Origin: an uncultured Alphaproteobacteria bacterium
Lineage (GTDB): Bacteria > Pseudomonadota > Alphaproteobacteria > Micropepsales > Micropepsaceae
Reading direction: 5' to 3'
Assembly (NCBI GenBank): GCA_937865685.1
Contig: CALMGU010000159.1
Coordinates: 1-47,902, forward strand
DNA: 47,902 nt
Of the stretch, positions 9,081 through 19,374 are shown one piece after another. Positions within the stretch are counted from its first letter, which is position 1. Every line of letters starts with the position of its first letter. The notes under the pieces are model-generated. The model saw nothing but the letters and a program-made list of their open reading frames with translations, was not told the origin of the DNA and did not search any database. The position numbers and the translations under genes were made by a program.

Positions 9081-10505
9081 ATGGTCGCCACCATGACGCA
9101 AAATCCCAAGCCTGTCCTGCGCTTCGCGCCCTCGCCCACCGGCATGCTCCATATCGGCGGCGCCCGCACCGCTCTCTTCAACTGGCTCTATGCCCGCCAC
9201 ACCGGCGGCACCTTCCTTCTGCGCATCGAGGATACCGACCGCGAACGCTCCACGCCGGAAGCAGTGGCCGCGATCCTGAACGGCATGGAATGGATGGGGC
9301 TGAATTGGGATGGCGAAGCGGTCTATCAATTCGCCCGCGCCGCCCGGCACCGCCAAGTCGCCGAACAATTGCTGGCGGAAGGCAAAGCCTATCGCTGCTT
9401 CGCCACCCCGGAAGAATTGACTGAGATGCGCGAAGCCCAGCGCGCCGCCGGCAAGCCGATCCGCTATGACGGCCGCTGGCGAGACCGCGATCCGTCGCAA
9501 GCGCCCGCCGGCGCGCTGTCCGTGGTGCGGCTGAAGGCGCGCACGGACGGCGAAACCATCGTGCATGATCTTGTGCTGGGCGATGTGCGCTTCGCCAATG
9601 ACCAGTTGGACGACATGGTGCTTCTGCGCTCCGATGGCACGCCCACCTATATGCTGGCGGTGGTGGTGGACGATGCCGATATGGGCGTGACCCATGTGAT
9701 CCGGGGCGCCGACCACCTCAACAATGCCGCCCGCCAGCTTCAGATCATCGAGGCGATGGGCTGGCCGGTCCCGGTTTACGGCCATTTGCCGCTGATCAAC
9801 GGCCCCGACGGCCAGAAATTGTCCAAGCGCCATGGCGCGCTGGCGGTCGAAGCCTATCGCGACATGGGCTATCTGCCCGAAACCATGCGCAACTATCTTC
9901 TGCGCCTGGGCTGGAGCCATGGCGACGAGGAAATCATCCCCACCGCCAAGGCGATCGAATGGTTCGACTTCTCCGCCGTGGGCAAGAGCCCGGCGCGGAT
10001 GGATTACAAGAAGTTGGACAATCTCAACGGCCATTATATCCGCGAGACGGACAATGCGGCGCTGGTGGCCGAAGTGACCGCCTTCGCGGCGCGTCAGACC
10101 CCGCCCCGCATACTGTCGGAAAAAGCGCGGGAAAGGCTGCTGGCGGCGATGTCCTCGCTCAAGGAGCGGGCCAAGACCCTGGTTCAACTCGATCAGGGTG
10201 CGGAATTTCTGTACACGGATGGTGTTCGCGACCTGGACGCCGGCGCGGCCAAGATCCTCACCCCCGATGCCCGCGCCGTGATGGCCCGCGTCCTGCCGGC
10301 TCTGGACGCCACCGATTGGAGCGGCCCTGCCCTGGAAGCCGCCGCCAGGGCATTTGCGGAATCGAACGGCTTGAAGCTGGGCGATGTGGCCCAGCCCCTT
10401 CGGGCCGCAGTCACGGGAAAAACCACCTCGCCGCCCCTGTTCGAGATGTTGGCGCTGTTAGGCCGGGAAGAATCCCTTATCCGATTAAGGGCTTATGGGA
10501 GTTGA
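9081..10505 (+). CDS. gltX: glutamyl-tRNA synthetase
   Basis: Class I synthetase of 474 aa, charging tRNA-Glu (or tRNA-Gln if it is the non-discriminating copy). The HIGH-type motif is HIGGART at residues 24-30 and the KMSKS-type motif is KLSKR at 246-250; [12 protein letters not shown] follows the Rossmann core. An in-frame ATG at 9093 is an alternative start. Many alphaproteobacteria have two gltX genes; which one this is cannot be told here. The next gene, gltA, has its own promoter. Confidence 0.95.
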   Translation: MVATMTQNPKPVLRFAPSPTGMLHIGGARTALFNWLYARHTGGTFLLRIEDTDRERSTPEAVAAILNGMEWMGLNWDGEAVYQFARAARHRQVAEQLLAEGKAYRCFATPEELTEMREAQRAAGKPIRYDGRWRDRDPSQAPAGALSVVRLKARTDGETIVHDLVLGDVRFANDQLDDMVLLRSDGTPTYMLAVVVDDADMGVTHVIRGADHLNNAARQLQIIEAMGWPVPVYGHLPLINGPDGQKLSKRHGALAVEAYRDMGYLPETMRNYLLRLGWSHGDEEIIPTAKAIEWFDFSAVGKSPARMDYKKLDNLNGHYIRETDNAALVAEVTAFAARQTPPRILSEKARERLLAAMSSLKERAKTLVQLDQGAEFLYTDGVRDLDAGAAKILTPDARAVMARVLPALDATDWSGPALEAAARAFAESNGLKLGDVAQPLRAAVTGKTTSPPLFEMLALLGREESLIRLRAYGS

Positions 10506-10536
10506 AGAAAATTCAACCCCTTTGGCGGTAAATTAA

Positions 10537-10566
10537 GTGACGTGATGCGAAAAGCGCGCTTATATT
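10537..10566 (+). promoter_or_regulatory. gltA promoter
   Basis: -35-like GTGACG (10537-10542), an 18-base spacer and -10 TATATT (10561-10566), 39 bases before the gltA ATG. A short inverted repeat (GTTGAA / TTCAAC, 10501-10517) just after the gltX stop may help separate the two genes. Confidence 0.6.
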
Positions 10567-10605
10567 GCAGCGCAAGATAAATTGGGAAGTTGGGGAGTTC
10601 GTTCG

Positions 10606-11916
10606 ATGCGTGAGAGCAAGATCAAGACGGTCGGCAAGGCCAGCCTGAATTACGAAGGCAAGGATTACGAATTGCCGGTCCTGGCGGGCACCCAAGGCCC
10701 CAATGCGGTGGACATCCGCAAGCTCTACGACCAGGCGGACATCTTCACCTATGATCCGGGCTTCACCTCCACCGCCTCGACCGAATCCAACATCACCTTC
10801 ATCGACGGCGACAAGGGCGTCCTGCAATATCGCGGCTATCCCATCGCCGATTTGGCCGAACATTCGAGCTTCCTGGAAAGCTGCTATCTCCTCCTCAACG
10901 GTGAATTGCCGAACAAGAGCCAGATGGAAAAATTCGAATACACCATCAGCCACCACACCATGGTGCATGAGCAGCTGGCCACTTTCTATCGCGGCTTCCG
11001 CCGCGACGCCCATCCCATGGCGGTGATGTGCGGCGTGGTCGGCGCCCTGTCGGCCTTCTATCACGACTCCACCGACATCACCGATCCGCGCCAGCGCGAG
11101 ATCGCAAGCTACCGCCTCATCGCCAAGATGCCGACCATCGCGGCGATGGCGTACAAATACCATGTCGGCCAGCCTTTCGTGTATCCGCGCAACGATCTGG
11201 GCTACACCGAAAACTTCCTGCGCATGTGCTTCTCGGTTCCGGCCGAGGACTATAAGGTCAACAAGGTCCTGGCCAAGGCGCTGGACACGATCTTCATCCT
11301 GCATGCCGATCACGAACAGAATGCTTCGACTTCCACCGTGCGTCTGGCCGGTTCGTCGGGCGCCAATCCCTTCGCCTGCATCGCGGCGGGCATCGCCTGC
11401 CTCTGGGGTCCCGCCCATGGCGGCGCCAATGAAGCGGCGCTGAAGATGCTGGAAGAGATCGGCACCGTCGATCGCATTCCCGAATATGTGAAGCGCGCCA
11501 AGGACAAGAATGACAGCTTCCGCCTGATGGGCTTCGGTCATCGCGTCTATAAGAATTACGATCCGCGCGCCAAGGCGATGCAGATCCAGGCGCATGCCGT
11601 GCTCGACGAGCTGGGCCTGCATGACGATCCGCTGCTGAAAGTGGCGGTCGAATTGGAGAAGATCGCCCTGCACGATGAATATTTCATCGAGAAGAAGCTC
11701 TATCCCAATATCGATTTCTATTCCGGCATCACCCTGAAGGCGCTGGGCTTCCCCACCTCCATGTTCACGGTGCTGTTCGCGCTGGCCCGCACGGTGGGCT
11801 GGATCGCCCAGTGGAAGGAAATGCTGGAAGACCCGCACCAGAAGATCGGCCGTCCCCGCCAGGTCTATACCGGCCCGACGGAACGCAAATACGAGCCGAT
11901 CGCGACGCGGAAATAG
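10606..11916 (+). CDS. gltA: citrate synthase (type II)
   Basis: 436 aa, the usual length for the hexameric Gram-negative enzyme, condensing oxaloacetate and acetyl-CoA at entry to the TCA cycle. The catalytic triad is visible: His271 in [10 protein letters not shown], His312 in [14 protein letters not shown] and Asp370 in NIDFYSG. ATG 10606 has GGGGAG eight bases upstream; an in-frame TTG at 10582 is less likely. It converges on lpxB with 34 bases between stops. Confidence 0.97.
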   Translation: MRESKIKTVGKASLNYEGKDYELPVLAGTQGPNAVDIRKLYDQADIFTYDPGFTSTASTESNITFIDGDKGVLQYRGYPIADLAEHSSFLESCYLLLNGELPNKSQMEKFEYTISHHTMVHEQLATFYRGFRRDAHPMAVMCGVVGALSAFYHDSTDITDPRQREIASYRLIAKMPTIAAMAYKYHVGQPFVYPRNDLGYTENFLRMCFSVPAEDYKVNKVLAKALDTIFILHADHEQNASTSTVRLAGSSGANPFACIAAGIACLWGPAHGGANEAALKMLEEIGTVDRIPEYVKRAKDKNDSFRLMGFGHRVYKNYDPRAKAMQIQAHAVLDELGLHDDPLLKVAVELEKIALHDEYFIEKKLYPNIDFYSGITLKALGFPTSMFTVLFALARTVGWIAQWKEMLEDPHQKIGRPRQVYTGPTERKYEPIATRK

Positions 11917-11950
11917 TTTTTAATGGCCGCGCGGCCTGACCCGAACCGCT

Positions 11951-13135
11951 TTACCCTTCGGGGGGCCGCGCTCCAATAAAATCAAGCAGAACACGGGCGG
12001 CGCGCTGCGAGGGAGCTTCTTCATCCTCTCCCAGCCGCCGCCCGAATTCGTTCATGGCATCCAGCTGCGCATTGCGCGCGTCTTCGTCCGCGAACAGGCG
12101 CTCGACCGCGCCGGCCAGGACGTCCGGTGTGGCGTCATATTGCTTGAACTCCGGGACCGCCCGGCGCCCCAGCAGGATATTGATCAACGTCATGTAGGGC
12201 GCGGTCATCAAGCGGTTGGCCAAGGCATAGGTCAGGCCGCCCACCCGGTAGGCCACCACCATCGGCGTGCGCGAGAGCGCAAGCTCCGCCGTCACCGTTC
12301 CCGACGCCGCCAGCGCCACATCAGCGGCATCGAAGGCGGCGTATTTGTCGGTCTCATTTTCCAGAATATGCAACGGCGTCGGCCAGCCGGATGCGGCCTC
12401 GCGCACCTTTCCCGCGACATGCGGCACGGTCGGCAGCAGCGTCACCAGGCCCGGAATCTTCGTCGCCAACAGCCGCACGGCATCGCGGAACACGGGAAAG
12501 ATGAACCGTATCTCGCTCGAGCGGCTGCCGGGCAACAGCGCCAGAAGCGGCGTATCCGCGCCGATCCCCAGCCGCGCCCGTAAGGCCTCACCGCCGGTCA
12601 TGCGGGCGCGCCGCTCGACCACGGGGTGGCCCACAAAAATGGCCCGCAATCCATACTTTTCGAAGAACGGCACTTCGAACGGGAAAAGCGCCAATATCAA
12701 ATCGAAATAGCGCGCCATCGCCTTTGCGCGATAGGCGCGGCTGGCCCAGACTTGCGGCGCGACATAATTGACGGTCTTAATCGAAGGATCGCGCTTCTTC
12801 ACCGCTTTGGCGATGCGGTGGGTGAAATCCGGGCTGTCGATCACCACCAAGGCATCGGGATGAATGCGGATCGCGTAATCGACCGCCTGACGGACCCGCG
12901 CCAATATCCGGGGAATGGCAGGCACAACCTCGCGCAGGCCCATCACCGCGGTGGCATCGAGGGGAAAGAGGCTCTCCAGCCCCTCGCGCGCCATCGCCGG
13001 GCCGCCCACGCCCACGATCCTCACCCGGTCGCCGGCCAGGCGCCGGATGCCCGTCATCAATTGCGCGCCCAAAAGGTCGCCCGATGTTTCGCCGCACACC
13101 AGCATCAAGGTTTTCTGCGCGGGCGCGCCGCTCAC
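11951..13135 (-). CDS. lpxB: lipid-A-disaccharide synthase
   Basis: LpxB (394 aa) is a GT19 glycosyltransferase that joins UDP-2,3-diacylglucosamine and lipid X to form the lipid A disaccharide at the inner membrane. GETSGDLLGAQLM at residues 15-27 is the family signature; LLPGSRSSEI and NETDKYAAFDAADVALAASG belong to the donor domain. The start is GTG 13135, overlapping the lpxI stop (GTGA). It is the last gene of the rpsB-lpxB superoperon. Confidence 0.96.
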   Translation of the reverse strand: MSGAPAQKTLMLVCGETSGDLLGAQLMTGIRRLAGDRVRIVGVGGPAMAREGLESLFPLDATAVMGLREVVPAIPRILARVRQAVDYAIRIHPDALVVIDSPDFTHRIAKAVKKRDPSIKTVNYVAPQVWASRAYRAKAMARYFDLILALFPFEVPFFEKYGLRAIFVGHPVVERRARMTGGEALRARLGIGADTPLLALLPGSRSSEIRFIFPVFRDAVRLLATKIPGLVTLLPTVPHVAGKVREAASGWPTPLHILENETDKYAAFDAADVALAASGTVTAELALSRTPMVVAYRVGGLTYALANRLMTAPYMTLINILLGRRAVPEFKQYDATPDVLAGAVERLFADEDARNAQLDAMNEFGRRLGEDEEAPSQRAARVLLDFIGARPPEG

Positions 13136-13959
13136 GGCGTGACACCCACGACAAACAGGCCCAGCCGGTCCGCTTCCGCGGCCACCGCATCCTTGCCCAC
13201 GATCAGCGATTTTCCGCTTTCCACGGCGATGCCCGCCAGCCCCGCTTCAGCAGCGCGGCGCACCGTTTCCACGCCGACGACAGGCATATCGGTCTTGGCG
13301 TCCTGGGTGGGCTTAAGCGCCTTGACCAGAACACCGCGCTTCTTTTGCGGGGTGCCGCGCAGATTGTCGCGCAGCTGACCGATCCGCGCGATCATGGCAT
13401 CGGTCCCCTCAGCCGCCTCGACCGCCAGGGCCAGCCCTTCGCAGACCGCCGCCGCCTGCCCCACATCCAGGGCGCCCAGCGAACGGACGATGGCGAAAGC
13501 GCGGGCGATATCGGCCTTGTGATCGTCATTGGGCAGCACCAGTCCCAACGGCCCTTCATCCGCCACCAGGCCTGGCGCCGCTTCGGCCACGCCGACCGCG
13601 CGAAACCCCGCATCTTCGAACAGGCCCACCAGCATGCGCAGCAGGGCATCGTCGCCCTGCCGGGCCGCCGCGATCACGCGCGGCAGGACCATCACGCCCT
13701 TGGCGTCGAGCTTGAGTTCGGAGAATTTCGGCCGCTCCACTTTCCCCGCCAGCAGGACATCCTTGGTCCCGGCTCCGGCCAGCGATTTCAGCGCGCGCCC
13801 CGGCTCTCCCAGGGATACCCAGTCATGGGGAAATTCTTCGGCCCATTCGCCGCACATGCCGCGCAGCGCCACAATGAAGACCGCCCGCCCGTCCGCGCGC
13901 GCGCTTTGCGCCACCGCGCGCGGCAAGTCGCCACCGCCAGCGATGAGCCCCAGGCTCAT
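13132..13959 (-). CDS. lpxI: UDP-2,3-diacylglucosamine pyrophosphatase LpxI
   Basis: LpxI (275 aa, DUF1009 family) hydrolyses UDP-2,3-diacylglucosamine to lipid X and UMP. It replaces LpxH in alphaproteobacteria. It begins MSLGLIAGGGDLPRAVAQSA; the C-terminal half has QKKRGVLVKALKPTQD and DMPVVGVETVRRAAEAGLAG. ATG 13959 overlaps the lpxA stop (ATGA); longer frames upstream lie inside lpxA. The position between lpxA and lpxB is the standard alphaproteobacterial order. Confidence 0.95.
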   Translation of the reverse strand: MSLGLIAGGGDLPRAVAQSARADGRAVFIVALRGMCGEWAEEFPHDWVSLGEPGRALKSLAGAGTKDVLLAGKVERPKFSELKLDAKGVMVLPRVIAAARQGDDALLRMLVGLFEDAGFRAVGVAEAAPGLVADEGPLGLVLPNDDHKADIARAFAIVRSLGALDVGQAAAVCEGLALAVEAAEGTDAMIARIGQLRDNLRGTPQKKRGVLVKALKPTQDAKTDMPVVGVETVRRAAEAGLAGIAVESGKSLIVGKDAVAAEADRLGLFVVGVTP

Positions 13960-14756
13960 TCGATGTCGCCGCGGCGGCGCGCGGTGCAAAGCTTCTGCTT
14001 GGCTGGCGCCAGGATGAATTGCACGACTTCGTCGACTTCCGCGACGTCCGGCCATTCGGCCTTCGCCGCCATGGCGCGGCTTTTGATGTCACCGCCCTGC
14101 CCGTAAAAAATCGCGCGGAAGGCCGCGCGCAGGGCATTGATGGTTTCGCGCGTCAACCCGCGCCGCTTCAGGCCGATGAGATTAAGGCCCGCCAGTTCGG
14201 CATGGTCGCCGAACGCCATCGCGTAAGGAATGACGTCGCGATTGATGCCGGTGATGCCGCCCACCATCGCGCCCTTGCCCACCCGGCAGAATTGCTGAAC
14301 GGCCGACAACCCGCCGAAAATCACGCCATCGCCGATCTGAGAATGTCCGCCCAGCGCCACGGAATTGGCGAAGGTGACATCGTCGCCCACGACGCAATCA
14401 TGTCCGACATGGCTGCCGGCCATGAAATAGCCGCGCGCCCCAACAATGGTCACGCCCTTGTCCTTGCGGCTGCCGCAATTCATCGTCACCAACTCGCGCA
14501 GCACGCAATCCGCCCCGATCTCCAGCCGTCCTTCGGGAAAATCATTGCCGCGAATCTGGCCTTCACCGCCCAGTACGGCGCCGGGATGCACGACGGTGCG
14601 GGCACCGATCCGGGTCACGCCTTTCACCACGGCATGGGACAAAAGCCGAACGCCCTCTTCCAAGACGGTGCGCGGACCGACATGGCAGAAAGGACCAACC
14701 TCGATGCCCGCGCCCAGCTTGGCGCCGTCTTCAATCAGGGCTGTTGGATGGATCAT
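13956..14756 (-). CDS. lpxA: UDP-N-acetylglucosamine acyltransferase
   Basis: LpxA (266 aa) adds the first hydroxyacyl chain to UDP-GlcNAc, opening lipid A synthesis. The N-terminal two thirds are left-handed beta-helix hexapeptide repeats; the catalytic base is His119 in SHVGHDCVVG. The C-terminal helices start near LTRETINALRAAFRAI. ATG 14756 ([11 protein letters not shown]) is preferred, with GGAAG seven bases upstream; an in-frame ATG at 14774 lies deeper in fabZ. The 5' end overlaps fabZ by 26 bases and the 3' end overlaps lpxI by four. Confidence 0.95.
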   Translation of the reverse strand: MIHPTALIEDGAKLGAGIEVGPFCHVGPRTVLEEGVRLLSHAVVKGVTRIGARTVVHPGAVLGGEGQIRGNDFPEGRLEIGADCVLRELVTMNCGSRKDKGVTIVGARGYFMAGSHVGHDCVVGDDVTFANSVALGGHSQIGDGVIFGGLSAVQQFCRVGKGAMVGGITGINRDVIPYAMAFGDHAELAGLNLIGLKRRGLTRETINALRAAFRAIFYGQGGDIKSRAMAAKAEWPDVAEVDEVVQFILAPAKQKLCTARRRGDIE

Positions 14757-15213
14757 CGCTGGCTTCCGCGCCATCGTGAATCATGGCGGTGAATTCGGCT
14801 TCGGCGCACAGCGTATCGCCGACATAGGCCTGGCCTTCGAAACGCCAGACGGGACCGCGCCGGCGGAGCGCCTTGACCGGCATGCGCATCATGTCGCCAG
14901 GATGGACCGGCTTGCGGAAGCGGGCCTTGTCGATGGCCATGAAATAAACGATGCGCTTTTCCCGTTCGAAGCCCAGGCTATGGACCACCACGGCACCCGC
15001 GGTCTGCGCCATTGCTTCGACGATCAGAACGCCCGGCATCACCGCATAGTCGGGAAAATGGCCCAGAAAATACGGCTCGTTGATGCCGACCGCCTTCCAG
15101 CCGGTGGCGCTTTCCATCTTCACGATATCGGTCAGCCGCTCCACCAGCAGCATGGGCGGGCGATGCGGCAGCAGCTTTTTGATCTGCGCGACATCCAGTG
15201 TGGACTCAGCCAT
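14731..15213 (-). CDS. fabZ: 3-hydroxyacyl-ACP dehydratase FabZ
   Basis: FabZ (160 aa) is a hot-dog-fold dehydratase of type II fatty acid synthesis, acting on the same hydroxyacyl-ACP pool that LpxA and LpxD use. [14 protein letters not shown] lies at residues 14-27. Catalytic His52 and Glu66 sit in [23 protein letters not shown] 15213 (AGGA upstream) is chosen; ATG 15219 is possible. It overlaps lpxD (stop 15206) and lpxA, consistent with coupled translation. Confidence 0.95.
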   Translation of the reverse strand: MAESTLDVAQIKKLLPHRPPMLLVERLTDIVKMESATGWKAVGINEPYFLGHFPDYAVMPGVLIVEAMAQTAGAVVVHSLGFEREKRIVYFMAIDKARFRKPVHPGDMMRMPVKALRRRGPVWRFEGQAYVGDTLCAEAEFTAMIHDGAEASDDPSNSPD

Positions 15214-16249
15214 TGTCATCCTGCTTGCGGCGCCGAACAAGCTGGCTGACCGCGTGAATCTCTCTCAGCCACTCTCTTACAGGCTTTGCCGGAACGCCGC
15301 CATAATCCTGGCCGCCTTCGATTTTCTGCCCTGAAACCATGGCGCTGCGCGCCGCCAGCCTTGCACCGGGCCCGACGCGGACATGGTCGGCGATCCCCAC
15401 CTGTCCGCCCAGCACGGCGAAATCCGCGATCGTGGAACTGCCTGCGATGCCGGTCTGGGAAACCAGCACCACATGGCGGCCGATCTGCACATTGTGACCG
15501 ATCTGGACCAGATTATCGATCTTGGTGCCCTCGCCGATCACCGTGTCGCCCAGGGCGCCCCGGTCGATGGTGGTGGCGGCGCCGATCTCGACACCGTCCT
15601 GGATGATGACCCGGCCCAATTGCGGAATTTTCGCGTGCCCCGCCGGCGAGGAGGCGAAGCCGAAGCCGGGCTGGCCGATGGCCGCGCCAGGCAGAATGGT
15701 CACCCTGTCGCCGATATAGGCATGGCTGATGGACACGTTGCTCCCGATCTCGCAGCCATGACCGATGGCCACGCCCGGACCAATTACGGCATTGGCGCCG
15801 ATCCGCACCCGATCGCCGATCTCCGCGCCCGGCCCGATCACGGCGCCGGGTCCCAGGATCACATCCCGGCCCAGCCTTGCCGCATGTGAAACGGGCTGCT
15901 CCTGGCTCCAGACCTGCTGCAAAGCCTCCGGATAGAACATCGCGGCCATAACGGCGAAGGCATGCGGCACCGACGCGGCGGGAAGAAGGATCATGCCTTC
16001 GGGCGCCGGCTGATGCAGATCCTTTTGCGGCACCAGGCAGAATCCGGCCCCGCTCCGGGCAAAAGCGTCGGCCATTTCCCGGCCGCCCGAAAAGAATGTC
16101 AGGTGCGCCTTCCCGGCGCCTTCGAGCCCCGCAAGATCCGCGATCATCGCCGTGCCGTCCGCATGGGCCGGCAGGGCAATTTTCGCCGCTGCGCAGATCT
16201 CGGCGAGGCGAAACGGGCCCCGATTGGCGTAGAAACGAGGATCTGCCAT
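15206..16249 (-). CDS. lpxD: UDP-3-O-acyl-glucosamine N-acyltransferase
   Basis: LpxD (347 aa) adds the second (N-linked) acyl chain in lipid A synthesis. An N-terminal substrate-recognition domain (about 1-100) is followed by hexapeptide repeats of a left-handed beta-helix (about 105-300; e.g. [20 protein letters not shown]). The catalytic-region sequence is [21 protein letters not shown] basic C-terminal tail closes the protein. It sits between skp and fabZ in the conserved bamA-skp-lpxD-fabZ-lpxA order. Confidence 0.96.
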   Translation of the reverse strand: MADPRFYANRGPFRLAEICAAAKIALPAHADGTAMIADLAGLEGAGKAHLTFFSGGREMADAFARSGAGFCLVPQKDLHQPAPEGMILLPAASVPHAFAVMAAMFYPEALQQVWSQEQPVSHAARLGRDVILGPGAVIGPGAEIGDRVRIGANAVIGPGVAIGHGCEIGSNVSISHAYIGDRVTILPGAAIGQPGFGFASSPAGHAKIPQLGRVIIQDGVEIGAATTIDRGALGDTVIGEGTKIDNLVQIGHNVQIGRHVVLVSQTGIAGSSTIADFAVLGGQVGIADHVRVGPGARLAARSAMVSGQKIEGGQDYGGVPAKPVREWLREIHAVSQLVRRRKQDDNG

Positions 16250-16274
16250 GGGCGTTGGCGCGGGGCGCGCTCCG

Positions 16275-16880
16275 TTATTTCTTGGCCGGTGCCTTGGCGG
16301 GAGCCGGCGCAGCCGGCGGCGCGGCCTGCGTCACCTTCAGGCTGGGCAGTTTCTGGTTCAACTGGTCGATGGCGGGCTGGGTGATGTCGAAGGCCTGCAC
16401 CGCCTGGGGCGATGCATAAACCAGCGCATTCTTGTCCAGGATCATGTTGGCGCCGCGCTGCTGCATCAGATTCTGCAGGATCGGCTCCAGCGCCTTGGCG
16501 ATGGTCTGCTGCGCGACCATGAAACCGCCTTGGATCGCCTGCTCCTTGCGCTGCGCGGCGGCCTGCATGCCAGCCTGCTTGGCTTCGAAAGCTTTGACCT
16601 TTTGGGCCTTGGCGTCCGCCGCCAAGATGGCGATCTGCTGCTGAAGCTGCTGCGCCTCGGCCTGCAGCGCCTTCTGCTGGCCCGCGATTTCGCCCTTGGC
16701 CTGGTTGCCCATGACTTCGATCTGGCGGGCGACATCCTGGCCCACCTTGGAGAAGCGAAGGATTGCCTGCCGGTCGATCAGGAGGATTTTCTGCTGCACC
16801 GGCGGCGGCGGCGGATTGGCGGCCAGCGCGGGCATCGAGGCCGCGATCACAAGCGTGGTGGCGAGGAGCATCTTTTTCAT
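16275..16880 (-). CDS. Skp/OmpH-family periplasmic chaperone
   Basis: 201 aa. The signal peptide is [20 protein letters not shown], then a Pro-rich start. A Gln/Ala-rich coiled coil (about 60-130; [19 protein letters not shown]) forms the tentacles typical of Skp, which holds unfolded outer-membrane proteins on the way to BamA. The tail is Pro/Ala/Lys-rich ([11 protein letters not shown]), unlike E. coli Skp. ATG 16880 is chosen because the signal peptide begins there, four bases after the bamA stop. Confidence 0.88.
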   Translation of the reverse strand: MKKMLLATTLVIAASMPALAANPPPPPVQQKILLIDRQAILRFSKVGQDVARQIEVMGNQAKGEIAGQQKALQAEAQQLQQQIAILAADAKAQKVKAFEAKQAGMQAAAQRKEQAIQGGFMVAQQTIAKALEPILQNLMQQRGANMILDKNALVYASPQAVQAFDITQPAIDQLNQKLPSLKVTQAAPPAAPAPAKAPAKK

Positions 16881-16884
16881 GGTC

Positions 16885-19314
16885 TTAGAACCCTGTTCCA
16901 GCGGAGAAGTGAATGATCTGCGGTCGGTCATAGCTGGCCTTCACGATGGGAACGCCCAGATCGATCTGGAGCGGCCCGAACGGCGAGCGCCAGCCGAAGC
17001 TGAGGCCGGCCGAAGCGCGGAACGCGAAATTGTCCTTGACGCAGGACTGGGCGATCGTGCCTCCGACATTAACACCACCGCAGGTCCGAATGACATTGTC
17101 CACCCGGCCCAAGGTACCGAAATCGGAGAAGGCCGCGATCGAAACGCCATAGCTTTCCGGCAAGAGCGAGGGCAGCCGGGCCGATAATGTGCCGATGGCG
17201 TAGACATTGCCGCCGATCGCGCCGGTGTTGAGCGGCGCGTCCAGATCGCGCGGACCGATACCCGCGATGGCAAATCCCCGGAAACTGTCGCCGCCCTTGA
17301 AGAAGCGCTGGTTGATGGGCACGGGCGTGCCGTCATAGCTCTGGATGATGCCCGCATCCAGCGACAGGGAGTTGATGATGGCGCCGTCAAAGGCTGGCCT
17401 GTAGCCGGCAAACTGCGCCGTGGTCTTGATGAATTTCATATTGCCGCCGAAACCGGCGAAATCCTGGTTGAACGAGAAGGTCATGCCCGTGGTGGGGCGC
17501 CGGTAATCGTCCAGGCTGTTATAGCCATAGGTGAATCCGAAGATCGAACCATAGGTGTCGCCCGCCGCCAGCTTGATTTCCAGCGGCGCGTTTCCGAACG
17601 GCATAACCCGCATGATCTGGTAGGTGTAGCGCAGCCCCACCGAGGAATATTCCGAGATCGGAAAGCCCATGCGCAGCGTGATGCCCGATGTGTCGCTGGA
17701 ATAGCTCACCTGGCGGTAGTCGACTTGCGACTTATAGATGTCGAAGCCCGCCGCCAGCGGCCGGTCCAGGAACCATGGCTCGGTAAAGCTGAGCTGATAA
17801 AGCTTCTGGATCTGCGATACCGAAACCGATGTCTTCAGATATTGCGCGCGGCCGAACAGATTCTGCTCGGTATAGCTGAATTCGCCGGTCAGCTGGCTTG
17901 CCGAGGAATAGCCCAGGCCCAGCTGCAGCTGTCCGGTCGATTGCTCGGTGACCGCCACGGTGATGTCTGTGCGGTCCGGCGCGCTGCCGGGCGTGTTCTT
18001 GACATCGACCTCCTTGAAGAAGCCCAGCGCGCGAATGCGGGTGCGCGAGCGGTCCACCAGCACGCGATTGAAGGCATCGCCTTCCACCAGGCGGAATTCG
18101 CGGCGGATCACCTTGTCCAAGGTGCGCACATTGCCGCTGATATTGATCTTGCCGATATAGACGCGCGGCCCCTGGGCAATATCGAAGATCAGATCGATGG
18201 TCCGGGTATCGCGGTTGCGGGCAAGGCGCGGATGCACTTCGGCAAAGGCATAGCCTTTGGTGCCGGCCGCGTTCGTCAGGGCATCGATCGCTTTCTGCAC
18301 CGTCTCGGCATTGTAGACATCGCCGCCGGTGATCGGGACCATCGGACGCAAGGAGCTGGGCGCCAACTCCTTGATCTGGGAATTGATCGTGACCTTGCCG
18401 AATTTGTAGCGGGGGCCTTCGTTCACCGTGAAGGTGACATAGAAATTCTTGCGATTTTGGGCGAGCTGGGCGACAGCGCTGACCACGCTGAAATCGGCAT
18501 AACCGTGATTGACGTAGAACCGCCTCAGCTGTTCGCGGTCGAAAGCCAGCCGGTCGGGATCGTAATTGTCGTTGCTGGCAAGGATCTTGTACCAGGCGCT
18601 TTCCTCGGTGGCGATCTGCCCCTTCAAGGTCGCGTCGTCATAAATCTTGTTGCCGATGAAATTGATGCGGGCGATGCCGGTGGTGGGCCCTTCGGTGATC
18701 GAGAAGATCAGGTCGATCCGGTTCTGAGGCCGCTGGATGATCTGCGGATCGACCCGGGCGGCGAATTTTCCGTTGCGGCGGTAAAGCTCGATGATGCGCT
18801 GGACATCCGCCTGCACCCGGGCGCGCGTGAAAGTGCCGCGAGGCTTGATCTGGACTTCCTTGGTCAGGTCCTTGGTGGAAACCTTGTCGTTACCCTCGAA
18901 CACCACCTGATTGATGATGGGGTTTTCCACCACCCGGATGGTCAAGGTGCCGTTGGCGAAGTTGATCTTCACGTCGGAAAACAGGCCGGTGCCGAACAGC
19001 GATTTCAGCGCCTGGTCGGCAAGCGCAGGGTCGTAGCTCTCCCCTTCGCGGATATTCACGTAAGTGAGAACCGTACCGGGTTCCACGCGCTGCGTGCCCG
19101 ATACGGCAATATGCTGGATCACCCGGGCCGGTTGGGCCGGCGCCGCGGGGGCCGCCGGCGCTTGCGGATTGGCGGGCTGCTGGGCGTTCAGCACGGCGGC
19201 ACGATCTTCCGCGCCCGGACGCAGCTGGGCCGCTGCCGGGCTTGAGAACAGAGCCAAGCACAAGGTCGCAGACGTCGCGCGCAGGACCGCTTTATGAGTG
19301 GCGATAGTCCGCAT
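16885..19314 (-). CDS. bamA: outer-membrane protein assembly factor BamA
   Basis: BamA (about 809 aa) is the Omp85 barrel that folds beta-barrel proteins into the outer membrane. A signal peptide ends at SSPAAAQ (about residue 30). Five POTRA repeats span about 55-400 (e.g. IAVSGTQRVEPGTVLTYVNI, INISGNVRTLDKVIRREFRL). The C-terminal 16-strand barrel contains KGGDSFRGFAIAG, the VRGF-like lid motif, and ends in Phe (FSAGTGF), the barrel signal. ATG 19314 is preferred over GTG 19329. It follows rseP as in most Proteobacteria. Confidence 0.96.
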   Translation of the reverse strand: MRTIATHKAVLRATSATLCLALFSSPAAAQLRPGAEDRAAVLNAQQPANPQAPAAPAAPAQPARVIQHIAVSGTQRVEPGTVLTYVNIREGESYDPALADQALKSLFGTGLFSDVKINFANGTLTIRVVENPIINQVVFEGNDKVSTKDLTKEVQIKPRGTFTRARVQADVQRIIELYRRNGKFAARVDPQIIQRPQNRIDLIFSITEGPTTGIARINFIGNKIYDDATLKGQIATEESAWYKILASNDNYDPDRLAFDREQLRRFYVNHGYADFSVVSAVAQLAQNRKNFYVTFTVNEGPRYKFGKVTINSQIKELAPSSLRPMVPITGGDVYNAETVQKAIDALTNAAGTKGYAFAEVHPRLARNRDTRTIDLIFDIAQGPRVYIGKINISGNVRTLDKVIRREFRLVEGDAFNRVLVDRSRTRIRALGFFKEVDVKNTPGSAPDRTDITVAVTEQSTGQLQLGLGYSSASQLTGEFSYTEQNLFGRAQYLKTSVSVSQIQKLYQLSFTEPWFLDRPLAAGFDIYKSQVDYRQVSYSSDTSGITLRMGFPISEYSSVGLRYTYQIMRVMPFGNAPLEIKLAAGDTYGSIFGFTYGYNSLDDYRRPTTGMTFSFNQDFAGFGGNMKFIKTTAQFAGYRPAFDGAIINSLSLDAGIIQSYDGTPVPINQRFFKGGDSFRGFAIAGIGPRDLDAPLNTGAIGGNVYAIGTLSARLPSLLPESYGVSIAAFSDFGTLGRVDNVIRTCGGVNVGGTIAQSCVKDNFAFRASAGLSFGWRSPFGPLQIDLGVPIVKASYDRPQIIHFSAGTGF

Positions 19315-19374
19315 TCCGCCGTCCGGCACCCGTCTTGGAGGCGCGCATCACCGGTAACGGCAGCGGCCGAAGTT

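Noticed and set aside
11925..11936. 12-base palindrome GGCCGCGCGGCC between gltA and lpxB as a terminator
   Set aside because: No loop and no T-run follows on either strand; by itself it is not a rho-independent terminator.
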